Positions 41,910-50,883 of a stretch of DNA of 59,538 nt are shown piece after piece. The position numbers and the translations under genes were made by a program. The first letter of the stretch is position 1. Each line of letters opens with the position of its first letter. The DNA is from Pseudonocardiales bacterium (GTDB lineage: Bacteria; Actinomycetota; Actinomycetes; Mycobacteriales; Pseudonocardiaceae). Location of the stretch: the NCBI GenBank assembly GCA_003244245.1, contig QHBY01000571.1, forward strand, positions 1-59,538. Reading direction: 5' to 3'. The notes beneath the pieces were generated by a model. The model searched no databases and was not told the origin of the DNA. It saw only the letters and a program-made list of their open reading frames with translations.

Positions 41910-42797
41910 GTGACCTCGTTCTGGCAGGCCACGACCTACGGGTTGCTGCAGGGCGGTCTGCTCGCGATGATCGCGGTCGGGTTCTCGCTGGTGTGGGGCG
42001 TGATGAACATCATCAACCTGTCCCACGGTGCTTACGTCCTGCTCGGCGCCTACACAGCGTGGGAGCTACACACCGCCTGGGGGCTGGATCCGCTGCTCGG
42101 TGCGGTGGCCGGCGGTATGGTGATGTTCGTCGTCGGGTACGCCGTGCAACGGCTGCTGGTCAACCAGATCGTCAACGCGCCGATCTTCCTGACCCTGCTG
42201 CTCACCTTCGGACTGCAGTTGGTGCTGGTGCAGGGCATGGCAGTGCTCTTCACCGCCGATTACCGCTCGATCCCGACGTCCTACGCCTCCGAGTCCTTCG
42301 GGATCGGTGACGTGCGGGTGCCCTACGGGCGGCTGCTCGCGTTCGGTCTGGCCGTGGCGGCCACCGCGGCGCTGGTGGTGTTCGCCCAGCGCAGCCGGTC
42401 CGGCATCGCGATCCTGGCCACCGGGATGGACCGGACCGCCGCCCGGCTGATGGGAATCAACGCCCGGCACGTCTACGCGTTGACCGCCGGTATCGCCGCG
42501 GCTCTGGCCGGTGCGGCCGGCGCCATGGTCGGCTTGGTCGGCACGTTCAGCCCTCCGGATGCGGCCCGATTCACCCTGCTCAGCTTCGTCATCTCGGTGC
42601 TCGGTGGGTTGGGCAACATGTACGGCGCGCTGCTGGGCGGGCTGGTCCTCGGGATGGTGCAGGCCTGGGCCGGCCAGTACCTACCCGGCACCTGGGTGAA
42701 CGCGGTCGCGTTCGCCGTGCTGGTCGGCGTGCTCATCGTGCGGCCCACCGGTTTGGCCGGTCGGGCGTTCTACGCCACCCGGGTGGAGGCCACGTGA
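41910..42797 (+). CDS. livH: ABC transporter permease, LivH type
   Basis: A 295-residue inner-membrane permease starting GTG 41910. Segments: LLAMIAVGFSLVWGVMNIIN, LLTFGLQLVLVQGMAVLFTA and LLSFVISVLGGLGNMYGALL with the G-G-x-G motif that contacts the ATPase. About eight membrane helices. It starts 5 bp after the IS607 right end. Confidence 0.88.
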   Translation: MTSFWQATTYGLLQGGLLAMIAVGFSLVWGVMNIINLSHGAYVLLGAYTAWELHTAWGLDPLLGAVAGGMVMFVVGYAVQRLLVNQIVNAPIFLTLLLTFGLQLVLVQGMAVLFTADYRSIPTSYASESFGIGDVRVPYGRLLAFGLAVAATAALVVFAQRSRSGIAILATGMDRTAARLMGINARHVYALTAGIAAALAGAAGAMVGLVGTFSPPDAARFTLLSFVISVLGGLGNMYGALLGGLVLGMVQAWAGQYLPGTWVNAVAFAVLVGVLIVRPTGLAGRAFYATRVEAT

Positions 42798-43768
42798 GCC
42801 GCGCCCTGGGCTGGCTGCTCGGCGCGGCTGTGGTGGCAGGGATGATCGTGGCGCCCAGCCAGCTCTACACCGGCCAGGTGCGGGTCGTCACCACGGTGCT
42901 GATGTTCGTCGCGCTGGCCCAGGCGTGGAACATCATCGGCGGGCTCACCGGCTACGCGTGCTTCGGGCAGGTCGCGTTCTTCGGGATCGGCGGCTACACC
43001 ACCGCTGTCCTGATGGAACACGTGAACTGGTCGTTCTGGCTGGCCTTGCCGGTCTCCGCGCTCGGATGCGCGGCGTTCGCGGCGCTGATCGGGCTGCCGT
43101 TGCTGCGGCTGCGGGGTCACTACTTCGCCATCGCCACGCTCGGGGTGGCCGAGGGGATGCGGGAGGTGGTCACCAATCTGGGTCCATTAACCGGCGGCGG
43201 TGCCGGGATCACGGTGCCGACAGTGGCCGGCAGAGGCACCCTCTGGCTCGGTAATGACGGTTTCTACCTGCTATTTCTGGCGCTGGCTGTGCTGGCCGTG
43301 GCGGTGGCGGCGCTGATCGCGCACAGCCGCTTCGGGTACGGGCTGCGGGCGATCAACCAGGACGAGGACGCCGCCGCGTCGGCTGGGGTGAACACCACCC
43401 GCGCCAAGGTGCTGGCGCTGGCCATCTCGGCCGGGATCACCGGGCTGGTCGGCTCGGCGTATGCCTTCCAGCAGGTCACCATCTACCCGCAACGGCTGTT
43501 CGACGTGGACATCACGGTCACCATGATCGTGATGGTGGTGATCGGTGGCGCCGGTACGGTGCTCGGGCCGCTGGTCGGCGCGGTCGGCCTGCAGTTCGTC
43601 TCGGAGCACTTGCGGCAGAACTACCCACAAGAACACATCCTGGTGCTCGGTGCGGTGATCGTGCTCGTGGTGCTGCTGTTCCCGGCTGGGCTGGTCACCG
43701 TCGCTCGGACCGCGGTGGCGCAGCGCCGGCTCACGCTACTCGACACGATCCGGGCCTACCGGCTGTGA
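42794..43768 (+). CDS. livM: ABC transporter permease, LivM type
   Basis: A 324-residue permease, 4-nt overlap with livH. ALAQAWNIIGGLTGYACFGQ, LRLRGHYFAIATLGVAEGMR and VVIGGAGTVLGPLVGAVGLQ are LivM hallmarks. Forms a heterodimer with LivH. Confidence 0.88.
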   Translation: MSRALGWLLGAAVVAGMIVAPSQLYTGQVRVVTTVLMFVALAQAWNIIGGLTGYACFGQVAFFGIGGYTTAVLMEHVNWSFWLALPVSALGCAAFAALIGLPLLRLRGHYFAIATLGVAEGMREVVTNLGPLTGGGAGITVPTVAGRGTLWLGNDGFYLLFLALAVLAVAVAALIAHSRFGYGLRAINQDEDAAASAGVNTTRAKVLALAISAGITGLVGSAYAFQQVTIYPQRLFDVDITVTMIVMVVIGGAGTVLGPLVGAVGLQFVSEHLRQNYPQEHILVLGAVIVLVVLLFPAGLVTVARTAVAQRRLTLLDTIRAYRL

Positions 43769-44529
43769 CGCCCCTGCTGGAAGCCCCCATCCTGGAAACC
43801 CGGGGCCTGACTCGGCGGTTCGGGGCGCTGCCGGCACTGTCGGGAGTGTCGCTGTCGGTCCAATCCGGCACCGTCCTAGGTGTGATCGGTCCGAATGGCG
43901 CCGGCAAGTCCACCTTGATCAATCTGATCACCGGCCACCTGCGGCCGACCGCCGGCACCGTCCTGATCGACGGGACTGACCTGACCGGCGCGGCCCCGTG
44001 GCGGATCGCGCACGCCGGGGTGGCCCGCACGTTTCAGATCGTCAAGCCGTTCCGTGGAATGACGGTGCGGGAGAACGTCGCGATCTCCGCGATGTACGGC
44101 GACATCCGCAAAGCCACGAGGCGGGCGGCGTTCGAGCTGGCCGACGGTGTACTCGACCGGCTGGACCTGGCGGATCTGGCGCAGCGGAACCCGGCCGAGC
44201 TCCCCATCGGCGACGCGCGCCGCCTGGAGCTCGCCCGGGCGCTGGCTGCCCGCCCACGGTTGCTGCTGCTCGACGAGGTGATGGCCGGGCTGCGTGCCGC
44301 GGAGATCGAGGCCATGGTCGCGCTGATCCGGGCGCTGCGCGACGAGGGCGTCACCGTGCTGGCGGTGGAGCATGTCATCAAGGCAATCAAGGCGATCAGT
44401 GACGAGATCTGCGTGCTGCACCACGGCGAGGTGCTGACTCGCGGCCGCCCGCACGAGGTGCTGTCCGACCCGCGGGTCGTTGCGGCCTACCTCGGTACCC
44501 GCTACGGCCAGCGAGAAGGCGAGCAGTGA
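43765..44529 (+). CDS. livG: ABC transporter ATP-binding protein, LivG type
   Basis: A 254-residue ATPase. Walker A GVIGPNGAGKSTLINLITGH, Walker B LLLLDEVMAGL and the late H-loop VLAVEHVIKAI are clear. The usual LSGGQ signature is altered: where LSYGQQ is expected the sequence reads LPIGDARRLELARALAARPR. LivG proteins often have degenerate signatures. 4-nt overlaps on both sides. Confidence 0.88.
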   Translation: MTPLLEAPILETRGLTRRFGALPALSGVSLSVQSGTVLGVIGPNGAGKSTLINLITGHLRPTAGTVLIDGTDLTGAAPWRIAHAGVARTFQIVKPFRGMTVRENVAISAMYGDIRKATRRAAFELADGVLDRLDLADLAQRNPAELPIGDARRLELARALAARPRLLLLDEVMAGLRAAEIEAMVALIRALRDEGVTVLAVEHVIKAIKAISDEICVLHHGEVLTRGRPHEVLSDPRVVAAYLGTRYGQREGEQ

Positions 44530-45224
44530 GGCTGCTGGACGTCGCCGGGTTGACCGCCGGCTACGGGCGGGTACAGGCGCTGCACGGCGTTGACGTGGCG
44601 GTGGCTGACAACGAGATTGTCGCACTGGTCGGCTCGAACGGCGCCGGCAAGACCACGCTGCTGCGCGCGATCTGCGGGTTGATCACCACAACCGGTGGCC
44701 GGATCCGGTTCGCCGGCCAGGACATCACCGGGCAGCCGGTGGAATCGGTGGTCCGGCGGGGACTGGTGCTCGTTCCCGAGGGACGGCGGCTGTTCGCCGG
44801 GCTGTCGGTACGGGACAACCTCCGGCTGGGCGGGTGGGCCAGTCGCAGCGCCGACATCGACCGGGTGCTCGGGCTGTTTCCCCCATTGGCGCGACGCCTG
44901 GACCAGGTGGCCGGCACGTTGTCCGGCGGTGAGCAGCAGATGTGCGCGATCGCCCGCGGTCTGATGAGCCGACCCAGCCTGATCATGATCGATGAGCTGT
45001 CCCTGGGATTGGCGCCGTTGGTGGTGGACGAGATCCTGACCAAACTCCCGGATATCGCCGCGGCCGGCACCGCCGTGCTGCTCGTCGAGCAGGACGTCGA
45101 GGCCGCACTGTCGGTATCCACCCGCGGCTACGTGCTCGAAACCGGCGTCATCGCGCTGTCCGGCACCTCGCTACAGCTCCGCTCCGACTCCCGAATCCAG
45201 CAGGCCTACCTCGGCGAGCTCTGA
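44526..45224 (+). CDS. livF: ABC transporter ATP-binding protein, LivF type
   Basis: A 232-residue ATPase. Walker A ALVGSNGAGKTTLLRAICGL, signature LSGGEQQMCAIARGLMSRPS, Walker B LIMIDELSLGLAPLVVDEIL, H-loop-like VLLVEQDVE. Last gene of the liv-type operon. Its 3' end overlaps the convergent response-regulator remnant by 54 bp, in keeping with a deletion at that junction. Confidence 0.88.
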   Translation: MRLLDVAGLTAGYGRVQALHGVDVAVADNEIVALVGSNGAGKTTLLRAICGLITTTGGRIRFAGQDITGQPVESVVRRGLVLVPEGRRLFAGLSVRDNLRLGGWASRSADIDRVLGLFPPLARRLDQVAGTLSGGEQQMCAIARGLMSRPSLIMIDELSLGLAPLVVDEILTKLPDIAAAGTAVLLVEQDVEAALSVSTRGYVLETGVIALSGTSLQLRSDSRIQQAYLGEL

Positions 45225-45790
45225 CGCACAGTCACGGACCGGGGGGCGGACGAGGCCGCTCTGGTAGGCGAAGACGACGAGGTGGGCCCGGGCACCGATC
45301 TTGGCCATGGCGCGGGCGATGTGGGTTTTGACGGTGGCCGGGCTGATCATGAGTTGAGCGGCGATCTCGGCGTTGTCTCGGTCGTGCGCGGCCAGGGCGG
45401 TGACCTCGCGTTCGCGGTCGGTGAGCCGGGCGAGCTGGGCGACGCTGTCCGCTGAGCGTGCGGGTCCGGCGGTGAAGGCGGCGACCAGGGTTCGGGTGAC
45501 ACCGGGGGACAGCAGCGCATCCCCGGCGGCGACCACCCGGATCGCGGCGCGAAGGTCATCAGGTTCGATGTCTTTGAGCAGGAAGCCACTGGCCCCCGCG
45601 CGCAGCGCCGCGAAGACGTACTCGTCGAGCTCGAACGTGGTGAGGACGACGACCTGGACGCCGGTCAGCGCGGGGTCGGCGCAGATCAGCCGGGTGGCCT
45701 CGATACCGTCGAGGTCGGGCATCCGGATGTCCATCACATGACGTCGGGGCGCATCCGGCGGACGAGCTCGACCGATGCCACGAACTCGTA
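45171..45790 (-). pseudogene. LuxR-type response regulator, 5'-truncated and frameshifted
   Basis: The receiver enters at SVELVRRMRPDV, then one frame over MDIRMPDLDGIEATRLICAD, which holds the phosphorylated Asp. TFELDEYVFAALRAGASGFL and LKDIEPDDLRAAIRVV follow, then the LuxR HTH LTDREREVTALAAHDRDNAE and ISPATVKTHIARAMAKIGAR. The first 30-40 residues of the receiver, with the acidic Mg pocket, are gone; the frame enters from a multicopper oxidase fragment. Confidence 0.82.
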
Positions 45791-46130
45791 GGTGAACGAG
45801 CCGCCGGGCGCGACGGCGTCCTGGGTGAGGCCCGCGACGCCGTCCTGCGCATTCGGTACCCGGACCCCGTGCCAGTGCACCGTGGTCGCCACCGGCAGCC
45901 GGTTGACCAGCCGCACCCGTACCCGATCTCCCCTGAGTCACCCGCAGCTCCGGCCCCGGCACCGTCCCGTTGTAGGTGTAATCGAGGTGACCGCCGATCA
46001 TGCGGGTCTGCGCTGTCAGGGTGAAGCTCTGCGCTTCCGGGGCCGCGACCAGTGCGGTGACCGACGTGCCGCCGGGGTCGCCCGACGGCGGTGCGGCGGA
46101 CACCGCGGACATTGCCGACATCGCGGACAT
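45790..46130 (-). pseudogene. multicopper oxidase, N-terminal fragment
   Basis: SFTLTAQTRMIGGHLDYTYN and GTVPGPELRVTQG, then after a one-base shift near 45,938 DRVRVRLVNRLPVATTVHWH and GVRVPNAQDGVAGLTQDAV, then GGSFTYEFVA. This is the first cupredoxin domain with the HWHG copper ligands. It stops at about residue 110 and continues straight into the response-regulator receiver. The start holds a 9-bp tandem repeat (MSAMSAMSAVSA). Confidence 0.8.
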
Positions 46131-46286
46131 CGCCGTCCCGAGCCCGACGAAGCCAGCGTGTCACTCGACATGCTTGAGACAGTTCCGCGGTTACGGTCCG
46201 GTGTCGTCCCACCTGGGGATCGCGACTGCTACCACGCTGCGCGGATCACGCCCGCCGTTGTACTACCACCACCGGAGTAGCGCGTA

Positions 46287-46907
46287 TCAGCCGGTCCGGT
46301 AGAGACCCTCGGCGTAGGCGGGGCCGTAGTAGCGTTCCAGGTCCTCCAACGCCTCGGTTGGCTGTTCCAGCCGCTGGGCGATCTGAGCGCGGGACGGCGC
46401 GGCATGAGGATCCCAGCTGGCCGGTTGCCACAGGTTCGAGCGCAGGAACGCTTTGGCGCAGTGGTAGAAGACCTGGTCGATCTCGACGATGAGAGCCAAC
46501 AGCGGGCGATGGCCTTTGACCAACATCTGGTCGAAGAACGGTTCGTCGCGCACCAGCCGCGCTGTGCCGTTGATCCGCAAGGTGTCCGCACGGCCGGGAA
46601 TGAGATAGATCAGGCCGACATGGGGATTGGTCAAGATGTTGCGGAAGCCGTCGACGCGCCGGTTTCCTGGTCGGTCCGGGATGGCGATGGTCGAGTCGTC
46701 GAGCACGCGGGTGAAGCCCGGCGGGTCACCCTTGGGGGAGACGTCGCAACTACCGTCTGCACTCGAGGTGGCGACGAGGCACAACGGCGAGCTGGCGAGC
46801 CACTGCCTGTCGTACTCGTGCAGCAAGGGCCTGGCCTTGGCGGTGACTCTGGGTAGCGGCTCGCCGATAAGCTCCCGCAGCTGCGCCTCAGAGGTGATCT
46901 CCGTCAT
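46287..46907 (-). CDS. pyridoxamine-phosphate-oxidase-fold protein (MSMEG_1061-like)
   Basis: A 206-residue split-barrel flavin-binding protein. CLVATSSADGSCDVSPKGDP, VLDDSTIAIPDRPGNRRVDG and RNILTNPHVGLIYLIPGRAD, then TLRINGTARLV are typical; CAKAFLRSNLWQP near the end is a hallmark of this subfamily. The cofactor could be FMN or F420. ATG 46907 (MTEITSEAQ) is preferred over an upstream start at 46922. Divergent from the PaaK-like gene. Confidence 0.82.
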   Translation of the reverse strand: MTEITSEAQLRELIGEPLPRVTAKARPLLHEYDRQWLASSPLCLVATSSADGSCDVSPKGDPPGFTRVLDDSTIAIPDRPGNRRVDGFRNILTNPHVGLIYLIPGRADTLRINGTARLVRDEPFFDQMLVKGHRPLLALIVEIDQVFYHCAKAFLRSNLWQPASWDPHAAPSRAQIAQRLEQPTEALEDLERYYGPAYAEGLYRTG

Positions 46908-46978
46908 GAACCCAGTGTCCACCGGCCCGTTAACCTCGCGCCACGGGTCGAGGTTGACGGCCGGCGGAAGGCGGGATC

Positions 46979-48487
46979 ATGGCGCTGCGCGAAACGGTGC
47001 TGCGTGCTGCGCTCGAACGGTTCCTGGCCACTGGTCTCGACGATGCTCTCGCCCGCCCGGCGCCGGGCGAGGCGGAGCAGCGCGCGCTGGAGCTGTTCAC
47101 ATCGGTGGTGGCGACGGTACCGGCCTATCGGGAGTTCCTCGCCGAGCACAACATCGACCCGGCGGCGATACGGACTGTCGACCACCTCCGGACGCTGCCG
47201 CTGCTCACCAAGGACAACTACCTGCGCCGGCATCCGCTGGCGCGGCTGTGCCGGGGCGGCGAGCTGGTGAGCTGCGACATGGTCGCGGTGTCCTCCGGCT
47301 CCACCGGCGAGCCCACCTTCTGGCCGCGGTCGGTGGCCGACGAGTTCGCTGTCGCCACCCGGTTCGAGCAGGTCTTCCACGACAGCTTCACCGCCGATCG
47401 ACGCACGACGTTGGCCGTGGTGTGCTTCGCGCTGGGCACCTGGGTCGGCGGGATGTACACCGCGAGCTGCTGCCGGCACCTGGCAGCCAAGGGCTACCCG
47501 ATCACGGCGATCACCCCGGGCGGCGACGTGGAGGAGATCCTGCGGGTGATCACCGCGCTGGGTCCGCAGTACGACCAGGTGGTGTTGCTCGGGTACCCGC
47601 CGTTCCTCAAGCGCGTCATCGACACCGGGCTCGCCCGTGGCGTGCCGTGGCCGGACTACCGCGTCAAGCTGGTGCTGGCCGGTGAGGTGTTCAGCGAGGA
47701 GTGGCGCACGTTGGTAGGCGAGCGCCTAGGCGGCGGCGAACCCTCTTTTGGCTCCGCCTCGCTCTACGGCACGGCCGATGCGGGGGTGTTGGCCACCGAG
47801 ACGCCGTTGTCGATCCGCATCCGCCGTTACCTGTCGGCACACCCGACCACCGCCCGGGAGCTCTTCGGCGAGCCGCGGCTTCCGACGCTTGCTCAGTACG
47901 ACCCACGCAGCCGGCTGTTCGAGGTGCACGACGGCACGCTGTTGTTCACCGGCGACAACGGGATCCCGCTGATTCGCTACCACATCGCCGATACCGGTGG
48001 GCTCACCTCGTTCGAGTCAATGCTCGGGTTCCTGGCCGACCACGGTTTCAACCCGATCGCCGAGCTCGGCCAGGATCACGCCGGTGATCGTCGAGGTATA
48101 CGCGAACTGCCGTTCGTGCACGTGTTCGGACGCTCGCAGTTCACGGTGTCCTACTTCGGCGCGAACATCTACCCGGAGAACATCACCGTCGGCCTGGAGC
48201 AGCCAACGATCGCGCGGTGGGTCACCGGCAAGTTCGTGATGGAATCCGCGGAGGACGCCGACCATGATCGCTACCTCGCCATCGCGGTCGAGCTGGCACC
48301 GGGGGTGGCCGGTACCGAAGAGATCCGGCGCCAGATCGCGCAGTCGATCGCCGGCCAACTCCGCCGGCTCAACAGCGAGTTCGCCCACTATGCCCCGCCG
48401 GAGCACCAGCTTCCACAGGTGAGGCTGCACCTGGCCGGTGATCCAGAATACTTCCCATCCGGCGTCAAGCACCGGTACTCCCGCTGA
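46979..48487 (+). CDS. PaaK-like adenylate-forming enzyme
   Basis: A 502-residue protein related to phenylacetate-CoA ligase and coenzyme F390 synthetase. LPLLTKDNYLRRHPLARLC and DMVAVSSGSTGEPTFWPRSV (the adenylate-binding P-loop) are clear, then GWVGGMYT-like segments, LVLAGEVFSEEWR, and GDNGIPLIRYHIADTGGLTS. The end YFPSGVKHRYSR is repeated as a ghost at 32.9 kb. The substrate is an unknown aromatic or fatty acid. Confidence 0.82.
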   Translation: MALRETVLRAALERFLATGLDDALARPAPGEAEQRALELFTSVVATVPAYREFLAEHNIDPAAIRTVDHLRTLPLLTKDNYLRRHPLARLCRGGELVSCDMVAVSSGSTGEPTFWPRSVADEFAVATRFEQVFHDSFTADRRTTLAVVCFALGTWVGGMYTASCCRHLAAKGYPITAITPGGDVEEILRVITALGPQYDQVVLLGYPPFLKRVIDTGLARGVPWPDYRVKLVLAGEVFSEEWRTLVGERLGGGEPSFGSASLYGTADAGVLATETPLSIRIRRYLSAHPTTARELFGEPRLPTLAQYDPRSRLFEVHDGTLLFTGDNGIPLIRYHIADTGGLTSFESMLGFLADHGFNPIAELGQDHAGDRRGIRELPFVHVFGRSQFTVSYFGANIYPENITVGLEQPTIARWVTGKFVMESAEDADHDRYLAIAVELAPGVAGTEEIRRQIAQSIAGQLRRLNSEFAHYAPPEHQLPQVRLHLAGDPEYFPSGVKHRYSR

Positions 48488-48516
48488 GCCGGGTGCACTC
48501 CACCACCCGGGGCTGA

Positions 48517-49098
48517 GGCACGGCTGCCAGTGGCGATACCACTCCTGCTGCACGGGCGGTTGCATCAGCGGCTGACCAAGCCACCACCGGGGCGACGACG
48601 GCGAAGCATGCTGAGCAGGCGATGCACGCGGTCCTCCCGAACGCCCGGGACGGATTCGAGGTCTTCGATCTACAGACCGGCACGGTGCTCACCAGTCGCC
48701 ACGCCGACCGGCAATTCGCCGCGATGTCGGTGGTCAAGTTGCTGATCGCGTTAGACGCATTGGCTCGCAATAACTGGGTGACTCCGGACGGCGACACGCT
48801 GATCACGCCACAGGACATGGTGACGGTGTATCGCTACCTCACCGATCAGGTGCCCGGCCCAGACCGGGACCTGCTGCTCGGCGCGCTCGCCGATGCCCCG
48901 CGGATCGCCTCGGACGGCTTCAAGCAGTACTTCGGCATTCCGGACGGCTTGCCGCACACCACCTGGGCGATCAAGCAGGGCTGGGGCACCAGCGGCTCCC
49001 AGGCGGTGATGGAGAGCACCGGCCTGGTCGGGAGCGATTTGCGCCAGCTTCAGCCCAGAGGTCGGTCGGTCTCACATGTGATACATTTGACACCATGA
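48517..49098 (+). pseudogene. serine beta-lactamase-like hydrolase, truncated and internally deleted
   Basis: From 48517 the frame has no start: TTAKHAEQAMHAVLPNARDG, FEVFDLQTGTVLTSRHADRQ, then AAMSVVKLLIALDAL with the SxxK active site. After NNW it jumps to VTPDGDTLITPQDMVTVYRY and ends in TTWAIKQGWGTSGSQAVMES then TGLVGSDLR, with the KxG-like KQG. The signal peptide, a central part and the natural C-terminus are missing. An ATG at 48622 could start a short product. Confidence 0.65.
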
Positions 49099-49331
49099 GT
49101 GAGGTTACGGTCCGCGAGCTGCGCAACCACGGCGGAGAGGTCATCGATCGTGTCGCCGGTGGTGAGACGGTGACCGTAACCCGCGCGGGTAAACGGGTGG
49201 CCGAGCTGCGCCCCCTCACGCGGCCGCCGCTGAAAGCAACAGCGCTGCTGGCGGGCTGGAGGCGTCTGCCACCCGTCGATCCTCGCGAAGTCCGGGCCGA
49301 CATCGACGCGGTGATTGACCCTTCGCTGTGA
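49095..49331 (+). CDS. Phd/YefM-type antitoxin
   Basis: A 78-residue antitoxin. MSEVTVRELRNHGGEVIDRV and GGETVTVTRAGKRVAELRPL is a complete Phd DNA-binding domain. The C-terminal helix (DPREVRADIDAVID) binds the toxin. It overlaps the PIN toxin by 4 nt. TGTGATACATTTGACACC just upstream is AT-rich and likely the promoter. Confidence 0.88.
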   Translation: MSEVTVRELRNHGGEVIDRVAGGETVTVTRAGKRVAELRPLTRPPLKATALLAGWRRLPPVDPREVRADIDAVIDPSL

Positions 49332-49768
49332 GTCCAGCGCAGCGTCAGCGCGGGTTGCTCGACACGAACACGGTCATATTGTTGCCGCGGCTGACCGACC
49401 CGAATGTGCTTCCAAACGAGCCCTTGATCTCGGCCATCACGCTCGCCGAGCTCTCGGTCGGCCCCCTGGTCGCCGCCTCAGAGTCGGACCGGGCGGCCCG
49501 GCAGGCGCACGTGCAGCAAGCGGAGGCGGATTTCGACCCGATCCCGTTCGACGCGGCCGCGGCCAGAGCATTCGGCCGGGTGGCAGCATCACTTCGTCGC
49601 GCCGGTCGCAAGCCGACCGCACGTGCCTACGACGCGATGATCGCCGCCGTAGCCGTCGCCCATGACCTTCCCCTCTATACCTGCAACGCCGAGGACTTCG
49701 CAGGTATAGGCGACCTCCATGTGATCGCCGTGCCACATCCTGACCAGGTACCGGAACAGCGGACCTGA
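49328..49768 (+). CDS. vapC: VapC-type PIN-domain toxin
   Basis: A 146-residue PIN protein. First Asp in GLLDTNTVILLP, Glu in ISAITLAELSVGPLVAAS, and the acidic pair KPTARAYDAMIAAVAVAH and YTCNAEDFAGI. All catalytic positions are present. GTG start. The 3' part holds a 10-bp inverted repeat (CTATACCTGC / GCAGGTATAG, 49673-49708). Confidence 0.88.
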   Translation: MSPAQRQRGLLDTNTVILLPRLTDPNVLPNEPLISAITLAELSVGPLVAASESDRAARQAHVQQAEADFDPIPFDAAAARAFGRVAASLRRAGRKPTARAYDAMIAAVAVAHDLPLYTCNAEDFAGIGDLHVIAVPHPDQVPEQRT

Positions 49769-49820
49769 GCGAGCTGCTACAGCTCTCAGCCCCCAGGTCA
49801 GTTGGTAAAGGTTGGCCGGG

Positions 49821-50696
49821 CTACGGCGCGGGGGAGTGGAAGGCCTCGGTACCGAGGGCGAGCGCGACGGTGCCCAGGCCGCCGTGGGCGTTAAGGTAGC
49901 TCAGCTCCCGGGACATGTCTCCGACACCGTTGCTGCCGGCCAGCGGCGCCAACGCCAGGGAGGTCAGCACCCCCAGTGCCTTGCCGTCGCCGGTCAGGAC
50001 GGCACTGCCGGAGTCACCGGGCACGCCAGGGGTCAAGGTGTAGCAGCTGTGTGACCAGCCATCGCCCTCGTCGCCGAGACTGAATCCCACCTTCGGCGAC
50101 AGCGCGGAAACCCCGCCTCGTAGCGGCGAGTTGCCGTAGGTCAGTATCCGCTCGCCGGTGTTGATAGCGGTGGTGGAGATGCCGGTCGGGCCCCCGAAGA
50201 ACGGCACGCTCGGGTTGACCTTTCCCCGGTCGGCCGGGTCGATCTTGACGAGCGCAAGGTCATTGAAGCTGCACGTGTTGGCGTCCTTCTCACCGTTCTT
50301 GGCCATCGTGAGCCACGAGCTGTATACCAGCGTGCCCGGCTTGCTGGCCCCGCCGATCTTGACCGGCGTGCCCAGTGGCCTGGAGGCTGAGGTGCAGCCG
50401 CTGGTCTCGGTCGGAGCCCCGGTGCCGGCGCAGTGCGCGGCTTGTCCGATGAACTCGTCGGTGGCGTTGTAGAAGATGAAGTTGGCGGTGCACTCACCAT
50501 CACCGGTGACGGTGTTCACCCCCGGGTGAATGGCGGCCTGCGCTGCGGGTGCCCAGGTCGGCCCGGCGGCCGCGGCGGTGCCGGGCACCATGACAGCGAC
50601 CGACACCACCGCAGCGACAGTGGCCAACGCCGTGGCTGCGCTCGTCACAACAGTGCGGACCGCGCGGCGGGGGCCTTTCACGAGGCGGTGGTGCAT
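49821..50696 (-). CDS. secreted trypsin-like serine protease
   Basis: A 291-residue exported protein. A signal with twin-Arg-like RR and a long hydrophobic run (TALATVAAVVSVAVMVPGTA) ends at AAAAG. Catalytic triad: His in GQAAHCAGTG, Asp in CSFNDLALVKID, Ser in GVPGDSGSAVLTGDG. Several Cys suit disulfides. The role is probably extracellular proteolysis. Confidence 0.85.
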   Translation of the reverse strand: MHHRLVKGPRRAVRTVVTSAATALATVAAVVSVAVMVPGTAAAAGPTWAPAAQAAIHPGVNTVTGDGECTANFIFYNATDEFIGQAAHCAGTGAPTETSGCTSASRPLGTPVKIGGASKPGTLVYSSWLTMAKNGEKDANTCSFNDLALVKIDPADRGKVNPSVPFFGGPTGISTTAINTGERILTYGNSPLRGGVSALSPKVGFSLGDEGDGWSHSCYTLTPGVPGDSGSAVLTGDGKALGVLTSLALAPLAGSNGVGDMSRELSYLNAHGGLGTVALALGTEAFHSPAP

Positions 50697-50883
50697 GCGA
50701 GCTGTTCCTCCTGTATGACGCCGACTTCATGCCTGTCACTCTCGGCGTCCGGCAGGCCGGGACGCCGGCCGCACGCGACTCGCGGGAGCGGGCTGAGGGT
50801 ACACAATGGGCGTGATCCTATGTCTCAGCGCACCTCCTACCCGCAAGACACGCCCAACGGGGCCCCATCACTGGCGAACTCGG

